A stretch of 59,416 nt of DNA from Flavobacterium plurextorum. GTDB taxonomy: Bacteria; Bacteroidota; Bacteroidia; Flavobacteriales; Flavobacteriaceae. Location: positions 1 through 59,416 of the forward strand of contig NZ_MUHD01000010.1 in NCBI RefSeq assembly GCF_002217395.1, in the 5' to 3' direction. The notes beneath the pieces were generated by a model. It had not been told where the DNA came from. It saw nothing but the letters and a program-made list of their open reading frames with translations, and searched no databases. A program made the translations under genes and the position numbers. How positions within the stretch are numbered: the stretch's first letter is position 1; the number at the start of each line of letters is the position of its first letter. Below, in pieces: positions 36,360 through 45,520 of this stretch.

Positions 36360-37997
36360 TTACATTTTTAGAATCGTTTTATATTCCGTTTGATTATTTA
36401 ATACACTTACAGCCTTTTTAATTTCCGAATTATTTTTGATGTAAAACTGATACAAACCTTCCTGATATTGGTATCTTTTTATGAGTTCTTCCTGAATTAG
36501 ATTTTTAATTTCTTTTTGATTTTTATCCAATAAAGTGTTTTCACTTTTCTCCAAAGCCGCTATTAACTGTTGGTATTCAGGAGCAATTGTTTCATCAATT
36601 TTCTCGTTTTTAGCAGCAGCCAAAGTATTTTTTAGAGCAATTTCAGTTTCAGTATCAAAACTAATTTTGTTCGATTTTAAGTATTGTTTAAAACTTCCGT
36701 AATCAGCATCAGTAATCACAGGAATTTTATCTCCTAAATTTGGATTCTTGTAATAATACGACGTTGCATAATCAAAAATTCCGTCATTTTTTAGAAGAGC
36801 AGTCGTAATCGGACTCATTTTTGTCTCGTCCAATTCGATATCTGGTAAAACTCCGCCGCCGTCATAAACCGTTCTTCCTTTTCTCGTTTTAAAAGCATTA
36901 AAATTTTTAGCATCCGTTTTTTGCGCTACGCCATTTTTGTCCTTATGAGCATAATCCAAAGCCTGAATACATCTTCCAGAAGGAGTGTAATATCTAGAAA
37001 TAGTCACTTTTAACTGCGTTCCGTAAGTAAGATCTACAGAGCGCTGCACCAAACCTTTACCAAAACTGCGGCTTCCTAAAATAACTGCACGATCCAAATC
37101 CTGCAAAGCTCCAGAAACAATTTCAGAAGCCGAAGCACTGCGTCCGTTTACCAAAATTGCTAAAGGAATTTCAGTATCAACAGGTTCTTTGGTCGTTTTA
37201 TAAGTATTATTGTGTTTCTCAATTCTCGATTTAGTAGTTACAATAATTTCATTTTTAGGAACAAATAAATTACAAATATCAATTGCTTCATTTAATAAAC
37301 CTCCAGGATTTCCTCTTAAATCAAGAACAATTTGTGTTGCCCCGTCAGCCTTTAATTTTTCAAGAGCATCTTTAACTTCAGCAGAAGCTTTTCGGCTGAA
37401 GTGAGACAAAACAATGTAACCCGTTTTGTTGTCGATTTTACCATAAAAAGGAACCGATTTGATATCAACCTCGTCCAAAACCAATTCAGTAGTATACATT
37501 TTTCCCTGACGAAGGTATTTTACAGCAATTTTGGTGTTTTTCGCCCCTTTTAAAAGCTGCGAAGCGTCATCTTTAAAATCAGCAATTAAAACATCACCAA
37601 TTTGTATAATTTCGTCGCCCGCTTTCAATCCCGCTTTATCAGCAGGATAATTTTTATAAGGCTCGCGAACAATTAAGCGGTCTTTTTTACGCGCTATCAT
37701 AGCGCCAATTCCAGTATATTCGCCAGTATTATTAATTTTAAAATTAACAACATCCTGTTCGTTAAAGTAAACCGTGTAAGGATCTAAACTTCCAAGCATA
37801 CTTTTGATAGCTTTATCCATCAAATCACCAGGATTCGTTTCATCTACATAATTAGTGTTAACCGCTTTAAATAGAGTAGTAAAAATTTCTATTTGCTTGG
37901 CAATTTCAAAGAAATCATCTTTAAAACTGGTTCCAACAAATAAAAACCCTGCCGCAACAGCCGGTATGATAAATTTCTTTTTGAAATAAGGATACAT
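36360..37997 (-). CDS. C-terminal processing protease, S41 family
   Basis: The 545-residue product is a CtpA/Prc-type serine protease. It has an N-terminal membrane anchor or signal (FIIPAVAAGFLFVG) and an alpha-helical segment. A PDZ domain follows at about residues 90-165 (GIGAMIARKKDRL, DKAGLKAGDEIIQIGD), then the S41 catalytic domain. The nucleophile is in NGRSASASEIVSGALQD (about residue 286), with the general-base lysine in GSRSFGKGLVQ (about 312). A C-terminal helical extension of about 150 residues follows. It probably trims envelope proteins. It starts 2 bases after the DUF4349 stop. Confidence 0.93.
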   Translation of the reverse strand: MYPYFKKKFIIPAVAAGFLFVGTSFKDDFFEIAKQIEIFTTLFKAVNTNYVDETNPGDLMDKAIKSMLGSLDPYTVYFNEQDVVNFKINNTGEYTGIGAMIARKKDRLIVREPYKNYPADKAGLKAGDEIIQIGDVLIADFKDDASQLLKGAKNTKIAVKYLRQGKMYTTELVLDEVDIKSVPFYGKIDNKTGYIVLSHFSRKASAEVKDALEKLKADGATQIVLDLRGNPGGLLNEAIDICNLFVPKNEIIVTTKSRIEKHNNTYKTTKEPVDTEIPLAILVNGRSASASEIVSGALQDLDRAVILGSRSFGKGLVQRSVDLTYGTQLKVTISRYYTPSGRCIQALDYAHKDKNGVAQKTDAKNFNAFKTRKGRTVYDGGGVLPDIELDETKMSPITTALLKNDGIFDYATSYYYKNPNLGDKIPVITDADYGSFKQYLKSNKISFDTETEIALKNTLAAAKNEKIDETIAPEYQQLIAALEKSENTLLDKNQKEIKNLIQEELIKRYQYQEGLYQFYIKNNSEIKKAVSVLNNQTEYKTILKM

Positions 37998-37999
37998 GA

Positions 38000-38830
38000 T
38001 TATTGTTTTTTTCTTTTAAATCTTCTTCTAATAAAATAAACCGCCGCACAAACCATCAATACAAATGGCCAAACACTTAACAGCCAAATGAAAAAACTGG
38101 ATAAGCCAAAAAATCCAGATTTAAATGCCGTCCAGATTTTAGCACCATAAGATGTTTTAACTCCTTCCTGTTCTGCGATTGTTTTGTAAAATTCAATAGT
38201 AACGGTACTTTCAGAAACTCGGTTTTCCAAATATTTTAGTTGACCTTGTTTCGCTTCAATTTCTTCACGAATCGCCGAAATTTGCTTTTCAATTTCTAAA
38301 ATCTCACTAATTTTAGTCGCTTTTTGAAGAATTTGCAGATAACGCTCTTCCAGTTTTTGTTTCGTTTTTAATCGCGAATTCAGATCAATGTATTGTTCCG
38401 TAACATCTTCTGCCGAAATATCTTTGCGTTCAAAATACGAAACGCCTTTTGAGACCGAACTTAAAAAAGGATCAAAATTCTCACTTGGAACTTTTATAGT
38501 TAAATTTCTAAAAATAGTGTTATAATCTTTTCCTTCAGAATCACTTAGAATAGTTCCTTTATTAGCCGTAATAGCCGTTTTGATTTGATCGAAAGTTTTT
38601 TCTAAATCATTAGTTTCAAATCGAAGCGAAGCTTGTTTGATAATTTTCTGCGGAATTTCGGGCGAAGCCTCATTTTTATCTTGATCTTTTCTATTAGATT
38701 CACTTGCACCTGCTGGCGGTGGCGGTGGCATTTCTAAATTACTTACGGCAAGATCTTCATGCTTTGCATCAGCTTTATTGCAGCCCGAAAGAACTAAAAA
38801 ACAACATGTTAAAAAGAAAATATATCGCAT
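38000..38830 (-). CDS. DUF4349 lipoprotein with C-terminal membrane helix
   Basis: The 276-residue product has a lipobox (LSGC), a proline-rich linker and the DUF4349 core. The core includes FETNDLEKTFDQIKTAI, the DVTEQYIDLNSRLKTKQ motif, and a coiled coil of about 70 residues (KLEERYLQILQKATKISEI onwards). A membrane helix at about 245-265 (WLLSVWPFVLMVCAAVYF) ends in a basic tail. It could be anchored at both ends. It is the first gene of the operon with the S41 protease; the coiled coil might guide substrates, but that is inference. Confidence 0.85.
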   Translation of the reverse strand: MRYIFFLTCCFLVLSGCNKADAKHEDLAVSNLEMPPPPPAGASESNRKDQDKNEASPEIPQKIIKQASLRFETNDLEKTFDQIKTAITANKGTILSDSEGKDYNTIFRNLTIKVPSENFDPFLSSVSKGVSYFERKDISAEDVTEQYIDLNSRLKTKQKLEERYLQILQKATKISEILEIEKQISAIREEIEAKQGQLKYLENRVSESTVTIEFYKTIAEQEGVKTSYGAKIWTAFKSGFFGLSSFFIWLLSVWPFVLMVCAAVYFIRRRFKRKKQ

Positions 38831-38909
38831 AAAGTTTCAATTTAGAGCTAAAACTACAATTTTTTTATAATTTTTTGTCTAAATTAAGATACAAAATGAG
38901 TTTTGAGGT

Positions 38910-39314
38910 CTACAACTCTGTTTTATTTTCAGATTCCTGAGTTTTCTTAATTTGAAGTATGAATTTTTCAAACAATTGAATCGTTTTAGTGTTGATTTCT
39001 TCGTAAGATAATCTGTCTTTTGTTTGATAAAAAAACATGAAAGAATAAGGCTGATCCAGATTATCTAGAAGTAAATGCTTGTTTAAACGATAGGTTTCTC
39101 TTAAAACCCTTTTGAAATAATTACGATCGACCGCTTTTTTAAAATATTTTTTAGATACCGAAACCCCAATTTTTGTTTGTTCTTCTGAATTTTCTGCCAC
39201 TGGACGATAAACCAAACGAAGCGGGTATTTTGAAACCGATTTCCCTTCAGAAAACAGTAATCCAATTGTCGTTTTGCTCTTTAAGCGTTCATTTTTAGGG
39301 TAAGTAAAGTTCAT
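38910..39314 (-). CDS. rnpA: Ribonuclease P protein component
   Basis: The 134-residue basic protein is the RNase P protein subunit, which helps cleave 5' leaders of tRNA precursors. The family signature KKAVDRNYFKRVLRE (about residues 59-73) with VSVSKKYFKKAV before it is clear. The N-terminus FTYPKNERLKSKTTIGLLF also fits. It is not next to rpmH here, unlike in many bacteria. A TACCTTTG box on the minus strand (39353-39346) is 31 bases before the start. Confidence 0.95.
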   Translation of the reverse strand: MNFTYPKNERLKSKTTIGLLFSEGKSVSKYPLRLVYRPVAENSEEQTKIGVSVSKKYFKKAVDRNYFKRVLRETYRLNKHLLLDNLDQPYSFMFFYQTKDRLSYEEINTKTIQLFEKFILQIKKTQESENKTEL

Positions 39315-39345
39315 TTAATTCAGAAAAAATTTGCAAATTTTAGCA

Positions 39346-39353
39346 CAAAGGTA
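39346..39353 (-). promoter_or_regulatory. Minus-7 box of rnpA
   Basis: Reverse-strand TACCTTTG matches TANNTTTG, 31 bases before the ATG at 39314. No clear TTG upstream. Confidence 0.4.
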
Positions 39354-39413
39354 CAATTAAAGCATAAAAATGGTTATTGTTTTTAATTTTTATACCGCTA
39401 AAGATATATTTAT

Positions 39414-39421
39414 TACTTTTG
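39414..39421 (+). promoter_or_regulatory. Minus-7 box of plsC
   Basis: TACTTTTG matches TANNTTTG, 18 bases before the ATG at 39440. This supports the 39440 start over an upstream in-frame codon at 39377, which would precede the box. Confidence 0.45.
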
Positions 39422-39439
39422 GCCTTTAATTTTAGAAGC

Positions 39440-40186
39440 ATGCAAAAGGTAATTTCGTATCCTATATCTGTAATTTATTATTTATGTTTTGGATTATGCT
39501 TAGCGGTTTTTCATCCGATACAATGGGTTTGTTTGAACCTTTTTGGTTACCAAGCGCATAAGAAAAGCGTTGATTATTTGAACTTTTGCCTTTTAAAATG
39601 TACAAATCTTGTTGGAACAACCTATAAAATTGAAGGCGTAGATACAATTCCTAAAGGAGTGCCGCTTATTTTTGTCTCAAATCATCAAAGTATGTACGAT
39701 ATCGTGACAATGATTTGGTACTTTAGACGTTTTCATTGTAAATTTGTAAGTAAGAAGGAGTTAGGAAGCGGAATTCCGAGTGTGTCTTTTAATTTACGCC
39801 ACGGAGGATCTGTACTAATTGACCGTAAAGACCCTAAACAAGCGATTCCAGTAATCAAAGGCTTGTCTGAATATATAGAAAAAAATACTAGATCTGCTGT
39901 GATTTTTCCAGAAGGAACCCGCAGCAAGACTGGAAAACCAAAAGAATTTGCCCAAAGCGGTTTAAAAATTCTTTGCAAATATGCGCCTTCAGCGTATGTT
40001 GTGCCAGTAAGTATTAACAATTCATGGAAAATGGTGCGTTATGGAATGTTTCCTGTTGGTTTAGGAAATCGCCTTACCTTTACAGTGCATAAAGCTATGG
40101 CTGTAAAAGATTATGATTTTGCAGAACTGATGGCTTTAACAGAAAAGGCAGTTGTAGAAGGAGTAAACGAGTATAAACAGATTTAA
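39440..40186 (+). CDS. plsC: 1-acyl-sn-glycerol-3-phosphate acyltransferase
   Basis: The 248-residue product acylates lysophosphatidate to phosphatidate at the inner membrane. It has an N-terminal hydrophobic helix (VIYYLCFGLCLAVFH) and the acyltransferase motif HQSMYD (HX4D, residues 82-87). IFPEGTRS (substrate-binding motif) and VPVSINNSW follow. I chose the start MQKVISYP at 39440 because the open codons before it are hydrophobic but lie upstream of the promoter box. The next gene, an acyl-ACP desaturase, begins 43 bases later without its own box. Confidence 0.92.
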   Translation: MQKVISYPISVIYYLCFGLCLAVFHPIQWVCLNLFGYQAHKKSVDYLNFCLLKCTNLVGTTYKIEGVDTIPKGVPLIFVSNHQSMYDIVTMIWYFRRFHCKFVSKKELGSGIPSVSFNLRHGGSVLIDRKDPKQAIPVIKGLSEYIEKNTRSAVIFPEGTRSKTGKPKEFAQSGLKILCKYAPSAYVVPVSINNSWKMVRYGMFPVGLGNRLTFTVHKAMAVKDYDFAELMALTEKAVVEGVNEYKQI

Positions 40187-40229
40187 TTTTAGTAAAAAGC
40201 TAAACTTAAATCCAAATTTAAAATAAGTA

Positions 40230-41222
40230 ATGTCTATAAAAAACATTAGATTAGAAGTGATGCAGTTTTTGGAAAAAAACGTTGACAGCTTCGTTGAACA
40301 GTATTTAATTCCTGTGGAAAAAATTTGGCAGCCGTCTGATTTTTTGCCTAATTCAGAAGGTGAAAACTTTTTTGAAGAGGTAAAAGAATTGCGTGAAATT
40401 GCCAAAGAGCTGCCATACGATTTCTGGGTAACACTTGTAGGTGATACAATCACCGAAGAAGCTTTGCCAACTTACGAGTCTTGGTTAATGGATGTAGAAG
40501 GTATAAACCAAGTAGAAAATGGCGGTAATGGCTGGTCTAAATGGATCAGACAATGGACAGGAGAAGAAAATCGTCACGGTGATCTTTTAAATAAATACTT
40601 GTATTTGTCTGGTCGTGTAAATATGCGTGAAATCGAAATGACAACACAGCATTTAATTAACGACGGTTTTGATATTGGAACAGGAACTGATCCATACAAA
40701 AACTTTGTATACACCAGTTTTCAAGAATTAGCAACTTACGTTTCACACAATAGAGTAGCACAAATCGCTAAGAAATTTGGTGATAACAAGTTGTCTAAAA
40801 TGTGTAAAATGATTGCTGGTGACGAAATGCGTCATCACCATGCTTACAGTGAATTTGTTACCAGAATTTTCCAAGTTGATCCAAGCGAAATGATGTTGGC
40901 TTTTCAATACATGATGAAGCAGAAAATTGTTATGCCGGCTCACTTTTTAAGAGAATCAGGTCAAAAAATAAGCACAGCTTTTGAGCAATTCTCAGATTCA
41001 GCACAACGTATCGGTGTTTACACAGCTAACGATTATGTTGATATTATGCAGAAATTAATCAACAAATGGGAAATCGATAAAGTTTCTAATTTGACTGATG
41101 AAGCTGAAAAAGCACGTGATTATTTAATGAAATTACCAGCTCGTATGGCTAGAATTTCTGAAAGATTAGTAATTCCTGCTGAAGGACACATCTTTAAATG
41201 GGTTGAACCAGCAAGACTATAA
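40230..41222 (+). CDS. Acyl-ACP desaturase, ferritin-like di-iron
   Basis: The 330-residue soluble enzyme introduces a double bond into acyl-ACP, typically stearoyl-ACP at delta-9, using a di-iron site. Two ligand motifs are visible: EENRH at residues 112-116 and DEMRHH at 198-203. The N-terminal EKIWQPSDFLP and the central FVYTSFQELATYVSHNR also match the plant-type/actinobacterial desaturase family. It is probably co-transcribed with plsC, coupling unsaturated acyl supply to phospholipid synthesis. A strong terminator follows. Confidence 0.92.
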   Translation: MSIKNIRLEVMQFLEKNVDSFVEQYLIPVEKIWQPSDFLPNSEGENFFEEVKELREIAKELPYDFWVTLVGDTITEEALPTYESWLMDVEGINQVENGGNGWSKWIRQWTGEENRHGDLLNKYLYLSGRVNMREIEMTTQHLINDGFDIGTGTDPYKNFVYTSFQELATYVSHNRVAQIAKKFGDNKLSKMCKMIAGDEMRHHHAYSEFVTRIFQVDPSEMMLAFQYMMKQKIVMPAHFLRESGQKISTAFEQFSDSAQRIGVYTANDYVDIMQKLINKWEIDKVSNLTDEAEKARDYLMKLPARMARISERLVIPAEGHIFKWVEPARL

Positions 41223-41302
41223 ATTTTAGATTGCAGATTACTGATTTTTAGTCCCGAAGCCTCAGGATAAAATTGATTTTTGCAATTGATATTGAAAACA
41301 TT

Positions 41303-41346
41303 GTTGATTGTTAAAGTCTTAAAGCTTTAACAATCAACTTTTTTTA
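41303..41346 (+). terminator. Terminator of the plsC-desaturase unit
   Basis: GTTGATTGTTAAAG pairs perfectly with CTTTAACAATCAAC around an 8-base loop (stem 41303-41338), followed by TTTTTTTATTT. Confidence 0.85.
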
Positions 41347-41424
41347 TTTTGAATAATTAAAAGCAGCATAAAACCGTTTAATCTGATTTATCTGTGGCAT
41401 TTTATCACAAACCATAATACACCT

Positions 41425-42078
41425 ATGAATAATTCTGAACTTATAACTAAAACAATCACATTTGTAAAAGAGAAATTAAATGATGCTGAAGGCGGACACG
41501 ATTGGTTTCATATTGAACGTGTTTACAAGAATGCACTCTTAATTACTAATGATACCAATTGTGATCTTACTATTGTTCAGTTAGGAGCTTTACTTCATGA
41601 TATTGCCGACAGTAAATTTCATAACGGAGACGAGACAATTGGACCCAAAACAGCACGTTTGTTTCTAGAGTCAGAAAATGTTTCAGAAGAAATTATCCAG
41701 CACGTTGTCAATATCATTGAAAATATCTCTTATAAAGGCGGAAATTTTGAAAAAAAGTTCTCTTCGATCGAATTAGATGTTGTTCAAGATGCTGATCGTT
41801 TAGATGCAATTGGAGCAATTGGAGTTGCAAGAGCATTTAATTACGGCGGATTCAAAAATAGAGCCTTGCACAATCCTGAAATTGCGCCCATTACAAACAT
41901 GACAAAAGAAGAGTACAAAAAAAACAGCGCGCCAACAATAAACCATTTTTACGAAAAGCTGTTACTCCTAAAAGATAAAATGAATACAGAGAAAGGAAAA
42001 CAAATTGCAGCCGAAAGACATCGTTTTATGGAAACATTCCTCGCTCAGTTTTACGCAGAGTGGGAAGGAGTGAAGTAA
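41425..42078 (+). CDS. HD-domain phosphohydrolase
   Basis: The 217-residue product has the HD metal-binding pattern of YedJ-type hydrolases. GHDWFHIERVYKNA holds the first His, LLHDIADSKF the HD pair, and VQDADRLDAIGAIGVARAF the final Asp. These enzymes hydrolyse phosphate esters or nucleotides; the substrate is unknown. It has no close partner: it follows a terminator and precedes the low-complexity repeat and a convergent hydrolase gene. Confidence 0.85.
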   Translation: MNNSELITKTITFVKEKLNDAEGGHDWFHIERVYKNALLITNDTNCDLTIVQLGALLHDIADSKFHNGDETIGPKTARLFLESENVSEEIIQHVVNIIENISYKGGNFEKKFSSIELDVVQDADRLDAIGAIGVARAFNYGGFKNRALHNPEIAPITNMTKEEYKKNSAPTINHFYEKLLLLKDKMNTEKGKQIAAERHRFMETFLAQFYAEWEGVK

Positions 42079-42114
42079 AGCAAAGCGAAGCAAAGTTTTC
42101 AAAGACAGTCAAAA

Positions 42115-42206
42115 TATCCAGTCTTTCATCTTCAATCTTCAATCTTTCATCTCTCGTCTTTTCATCTTCAATCTTTCATCTTCAATCTCCCATCTCCCGC
42201 CGTCAG
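42115..42206. repeat. CT-rich low-complexity repeat
   Basis: Repeats of the words TCTTTCATC, CTTCAATC and ATCTCCC form an irregular 8-14 base periodicity between two convergent genes. It extends past the hydrolase stop codon on the other strand. Any open frame across it (42060-42263) is an artefact of composition. Confidence 0.6.
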
Positions 42207-43129
42207 TCGTTTTTCTGCACAAATTTCTGCACAGCATTTTTAAACTCTGTGTTCTCTTCGTAGTATAAAATATGGCCTCCCTTAATAATTTTAACCTCTT
42301 GATTTGGGAATTTGAACAAACGATAATGATCAGGACCAATGCTGTGGTCATTTGATCCTGAAATTACAAGTGTAGGAACTTTTATAAATGCTGTTTGCTT
42401 TGTAAAATCGCTTAAATAAATAGGCATTCCTAATGCTTGTTGTGCAAATGAGGAGTTTCTTTTAAAACTGCTGTCAATACGGTCTAGTTTTTCTACATTC
42501 TTTTCAATGTCAGATAATATTTTATAATCAAGACCTGCTTTTTTAATACGTTTTTTTGCTTCTATAAAAGGCATCAATGGAGATTCACCGTTTTTAACAG
42601 CTATGTTTTCACCAAGAGTTTTACCCATAAAAGAAATTTGATTAAGAAGAGAATCATTTATGTCAAGAGTGGCATTTAAGAGAATTAAGCCCTTAACATG
42701 TTCAGGGTATTTGCCAGCATAATTTGCAGCTAAAATTCCTCCGAAAGAATGCCCTATTATAAATACTTTTGGAGCATTTAGACTTTTACGAATGTCCTCA
42801 ATATCGTCTAACATTCTATTTAAGCTATAATCATTGTTTGGTGAAGAAGCAGAGCGTCCGCAGCCTCTTTGGTCAAAATAACACATAGTTAATTTATCCT
42901 CAAGTACATTTCCTCCCATCTCTTCAAAAGATTTGCTCCAAGCGCCGGGACCGCCGTGTATAAAAATACATACATCACCTTTTCCGGATATTTTTAAATA
43001 TAATGGCACTCCATCTGAAGCAATAATAGTACTGTCGTTTATTTTTTTTGGGAAAGTGTTTTTTTGACTGAAACCATGATTTGCAAAACACAAGATGAAG
43101 AGAAAAACAAAAGAAACTTTTTGTGTCAT
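42203..43129 (-). CDS. Secreted alpha/beta hydrolase, proline iminopeptidase-like
   Basis: The 308-residue product has a signal peptide (SFVFLFILCFANHGFSQ) and an alpha/beta-hydrolase core. It has the oxyanion segment CIFIHGGPGAWSK, the YFDQRGCGRSASS strand motif, the nucleophile elbow GHSFGG (about residue 125), and the late SGSNDHSIGP and GGHILYYE motifs for Asp and His. This matches S33 proline iminopeptidases. It may release N-terminal proline in the periplasm. Its stop lies in the repeat-rich zone. Confidence 0.87.
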   Translation of the reverse strand: MTQKVSFVFLFILCFANHGFSQKNTFPKKINDSTIIASDGVPLYLKISGKGDVCIFIHGGPGAWSKSFEEMGGNVLEDKLTMCYFDQRGCGRSASSPNNDYSLNRMLDDIEDIRKSLNAPKVFIIGHSFGGILAANYAGKYPEHVKGLILLNATLDINDSLLNQISFMGKTLGENIAVKNGESPLMPFIEAKKRIKKAGLDYKILSDIEKNVEKLDRIDSSFKRNSSFAQQALGMPIYLSDFTKQTAFIKVPTLVISGSNDHSIGPDHYRLFKFPNQEVKIIKGGHILYYEENTEFKNAVQKFVQKND

Positions 43130-43209
43130 TTTAGATCTTATTTATCAATTATTTGTTGAGTTTAAAGACGTGTAAAATTAGGATTAAAACAACGATTTTA
43201 AAAATAAAA

Positions 43210-43246
43210 AAAGCTTCACAAAGAGTTTTGAAAATCTCTGTGAAGC
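43210..43246 (-). terminator. Terminator of the feo operon
   Basis: On the minus strand GGCTTCACAGAGA pairs with TCTTTGTGAAGC (one bulge), then a T-rich run TTTTTTTATTTTT. It lies just downstream of the Cys-rich feo gene. Confidence 0.75.
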
Positions 43247-43291
43247 CAATTAAAAAATATTTTAAAATGTATTAGTTTTTGAACCTAAAAA

Positions 43292-43414
43292 TCAAGAACA
43301 TCCGCAATTACCGTCGCCGCAGTCTTTTTTCTTTTTTGACTTCCAAAAAAACTTTTTGATCAAAAAAGCAACCGCGATAAAAAGGATTCCAAAAGCAATT
43401 ATTTCTTGTATCAT
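43292..43414 (-). CDS. FeoB-associated Cys-rich membrane mini-protein
   Basis: A 40-residue frame starts at ATG 43414: one membrane helix (IIAFGILFIAVAFLIKKFFW) followed by KSKKKKDCGDGNCGCS. The C-terminal CGDGNCGC has three cysteines. This fits the FeoB-associated Cys-rich membrane proteins that follow feoB in many Bacteroidota. It lies 6 bases past the feoB stop on the same strand, inside the operon and before its terminator. It may bind iron or help FeoB oligomerise; the role is inferred. It is too short for most gene callers. Confidence 0.8.
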   Translation of the reverse strand: MIQEIIAFGILFIAVAFLIKKFFWKSKKKKDCGDGNCGCS

Positions 43415-43420
43415 GGTGAT

Positions 43421-45520
43421 TTATTTTAAAAATTGATAAGCCAAAAGAGCCGTAAAATAAGCTAATCCGGTCATAAAGAAAAGCTGCGCTGCAGGCCATT
43501 TCCATGAATTAGTTTCTTTTTTTGTAATTGCTAATGTACTCGCACATTGCATTGCAAAAGCATAAAACAATAACAATGAAATACCGCTGGCAAAATTGAA
43601 TATCTTTTCGCCCGTTTCAGGATTTACTTCCTTTTGCATTTTGCTCTTAATTGTCGATTCATTATCACTGTCTCCAACGCTGTAGATTGTTGCTAACGTT
43701 CCTACCAAAACTTCACGAGCGGCAAATGAACTAATAATAGCTATTCCTATTTTCCAATCATAACCCAAAGGAGAAATTACAGGTTCGATAGCCTTACCCA
43801 TAATCCCGATATAAGAATTCTCTATTTTTTGAGACGCTACTTCATTTTCAAATTGAGCCTCATTTAAAGTCGTATTTGCGAATCTTTCTTTTACAATGTT
43901 TTCCGCGTCGTTAAAATCTTTTCCAGGTCCGAAAGAAGCTAAAAACCATAAAATAACAGATATTGCTAAGATGATTTTACCCGCACCAAGAACAAAAGCT
44001 TTCGTTTTTTCGACAACGTTGATTCCAACATTCTTTAAAAGGGGTAACTTGTAACTTGGCATTTCAACAACAAAATACGATTTTGAGTTTAGTTTTAAAA
44101 CCTTATTTAAAACATATGCCGAAAGTATAGCCGCAACAAATCCTAGTAAATACAAAAACATTAAAGACAATCCCTGCAGATTAAAAATTCCTAAAACGCG
44201 TTTATTAGGAATCACTAACGAAATCATGATCGCATAAACAGGTAATCTCGCAGAACAAGTTGTAAAAGGTGTTACCAAAATAGTAATTAAACGCTCTTTC
44301 CAGTTTTCGATATTTCGTGTCGCCATAATTGCTGGAATCGCACAAGCTGTTCCTGAAATTAACGGCACAACACTTTTTCCAGAAAGCCCAAATTTGCGCA
44401 TTATTTTATCCATTAAAAAAACAACACGGCTCATATAACCGCTCTCTTCCAGAATTGAAATAAATAAAAACAAGAAGGCAATTTGCGGAATAAAAATAAT
44501 AACCCCTCCAATTCCTGGAATAATTCCCTGCGAAAGCAAATCAGTCAAAATACCGCTTGGCAATTCAGCAGCAACCCAGCTGCTTAACGATGCAAAAGAG
44601 CTGTCAATAAAATCCATTGGTATCGTCGACCAGCTGAAAATAGACTGGAAAATGATAAACAAAATACCTAGGAAAATAGCATAACCCCAAAATTTATGAG
44701 TTAAAACACGATCTAGTTTTGCTCTAAAATCTTTAGCCATCGAAGCATCGACTTTTAAACCTTCCTTTAAAACATCATTTATAAATTGATACCTTTTAAT
44801 GGTTTCTTTTTGCTGCAGACGTTTTAATTCTGAATGCGATTTGGTAAAAGTGCTTCGAATTTCATTTCGATCTAAATTAGAGAAATTAACATCCTGCGTA
44901 ATTACCAGCCACAATTTGTACATTAATTGATTAGGAAATGCCTTTTGTAAATTTTCAAAATATTCAGGATCAATTACAGAAGCATTTAAACATGGTTCGT
45001 GCGGAATTGTTTTGTACGAAACAATTAATTCTTTTAATTGCTCAATTCCCAAACCTTTACGAGAACTTACTAAAGCAATTTTAGTTTTTAGTTTTTCTTC
45101 TAAATATGGAATGTCTAAACTAATTCCCTTGCTTTCCATACGATCAGACATATTAATAACCAGAATCGTCGGAATTTCAAGATCTTTTATCTGAGTGTAA
45201 ATCAGTAGATTTCGTTTCAGGTTTTCAACATCAGTTACCACAACAGCAACATCAGGATACAATTTGTCGTTTTTGTTCAACAAAAGTTCAATAACAACAC
45301 TTTCGTCCATCGAACTTGCATTCAAACTGTACGTTCCCGGCAAATCCAGAATGTTAGCTTTGATGTTATGCGGTAGTTTACAGAAACCTATTTTTTTCTC
45401 AACCGTAATTCCGGGATAATTCCCCACTTGTTGATTTAGACCCGTAAGTTGATTAAAAACAGAAGTTTTTCCAGTATTTGGATTCCCAATAAGGGCAACA
45501 TTGATATTTTGAATGCTCAT
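43421..45520 (-). CDS. feoB: Ferrous iron transporter FeoB
   Basis: The 699-residue inner-membrane Fe(II) transporter has an N-terminal GTPase domain with G1 GNPNTGKTS (residues 12-20), G3 DLPG and G4 NMSD. A helical spacer and the membrane domain follow with the Gate motifs (SGTACAIPAIMATR, TPFTTCSARLPVYA, SFAAREVLVGTLATIY). GTP-binding residues look intact. It overlaps the last base of feoA (TAATG) and is followed by the Cys-rich mini-protein. Iron import fits with hemB and cytochrome c further along. Confidence 0.97.
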   Translation of the reverse strand: MSIQNINVALIGNPNTGKTSVFNQLTGLNQQVGNYPGITVEKKIGFCKLPHNIKANILDLPGTYSLNASSMDESVVIELLLNKNDKLYPDVAVVVTDVENLKRNLLIYTQIKDLEIPTILVINMSDRMESKGISLDIPYLEEKLKTKIALVSSRKGLGIEQLKELIVSYKTIPHEPCLNASVIDPEYFENLQKAFPNQLMYKLWLVITQDVNFSNLDRNEIRSTFTKSHSELKRLQQKETIKRYQFINDVLKEGLKVDASMAKDFRAKLDRVLTHKFWGYAIFLGILFIIFQSIFSWSTIPMDFIDSSFASLSSWVAAELPSGILTDLLSQGIIPGIGGVIIFIPQIAFLFLFISILEESGYMSRVVFLMDKIMRKFGLSGKSVVPLISGTACAIPAIMATRNIENWKERLITILVTPFTTCSARLPVYAIMISLVIPNKRVLGIFNLQGLSLMFLYLLGFVAAILSAYVLNKVLKLNSKSYFVVEMPSYKLPLLKNVGINVVEKTKAFVLGAGKIILAISVILWFLASFGPGKDFNDAENIVKERFANTTLNEAQFENEVASQKIENSYIGIMGKAIEPVISPLGYDWKIGIAIISSFAAREVLVGTLATIYSVGDSDNESTIKSKMQKEVNPETGEKIFNFASGISLLLFYAFAMQCASTLAITKKETNSWKWPAAQLFFMTGLAYFTALLAYQFLK

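Noticed and set aside
42060..42263. A 67-residue open frame after the HD gene
   Set aside because: It overlaps the CT-rich repeat and its Ser/Leu-rich translation follows from composition.
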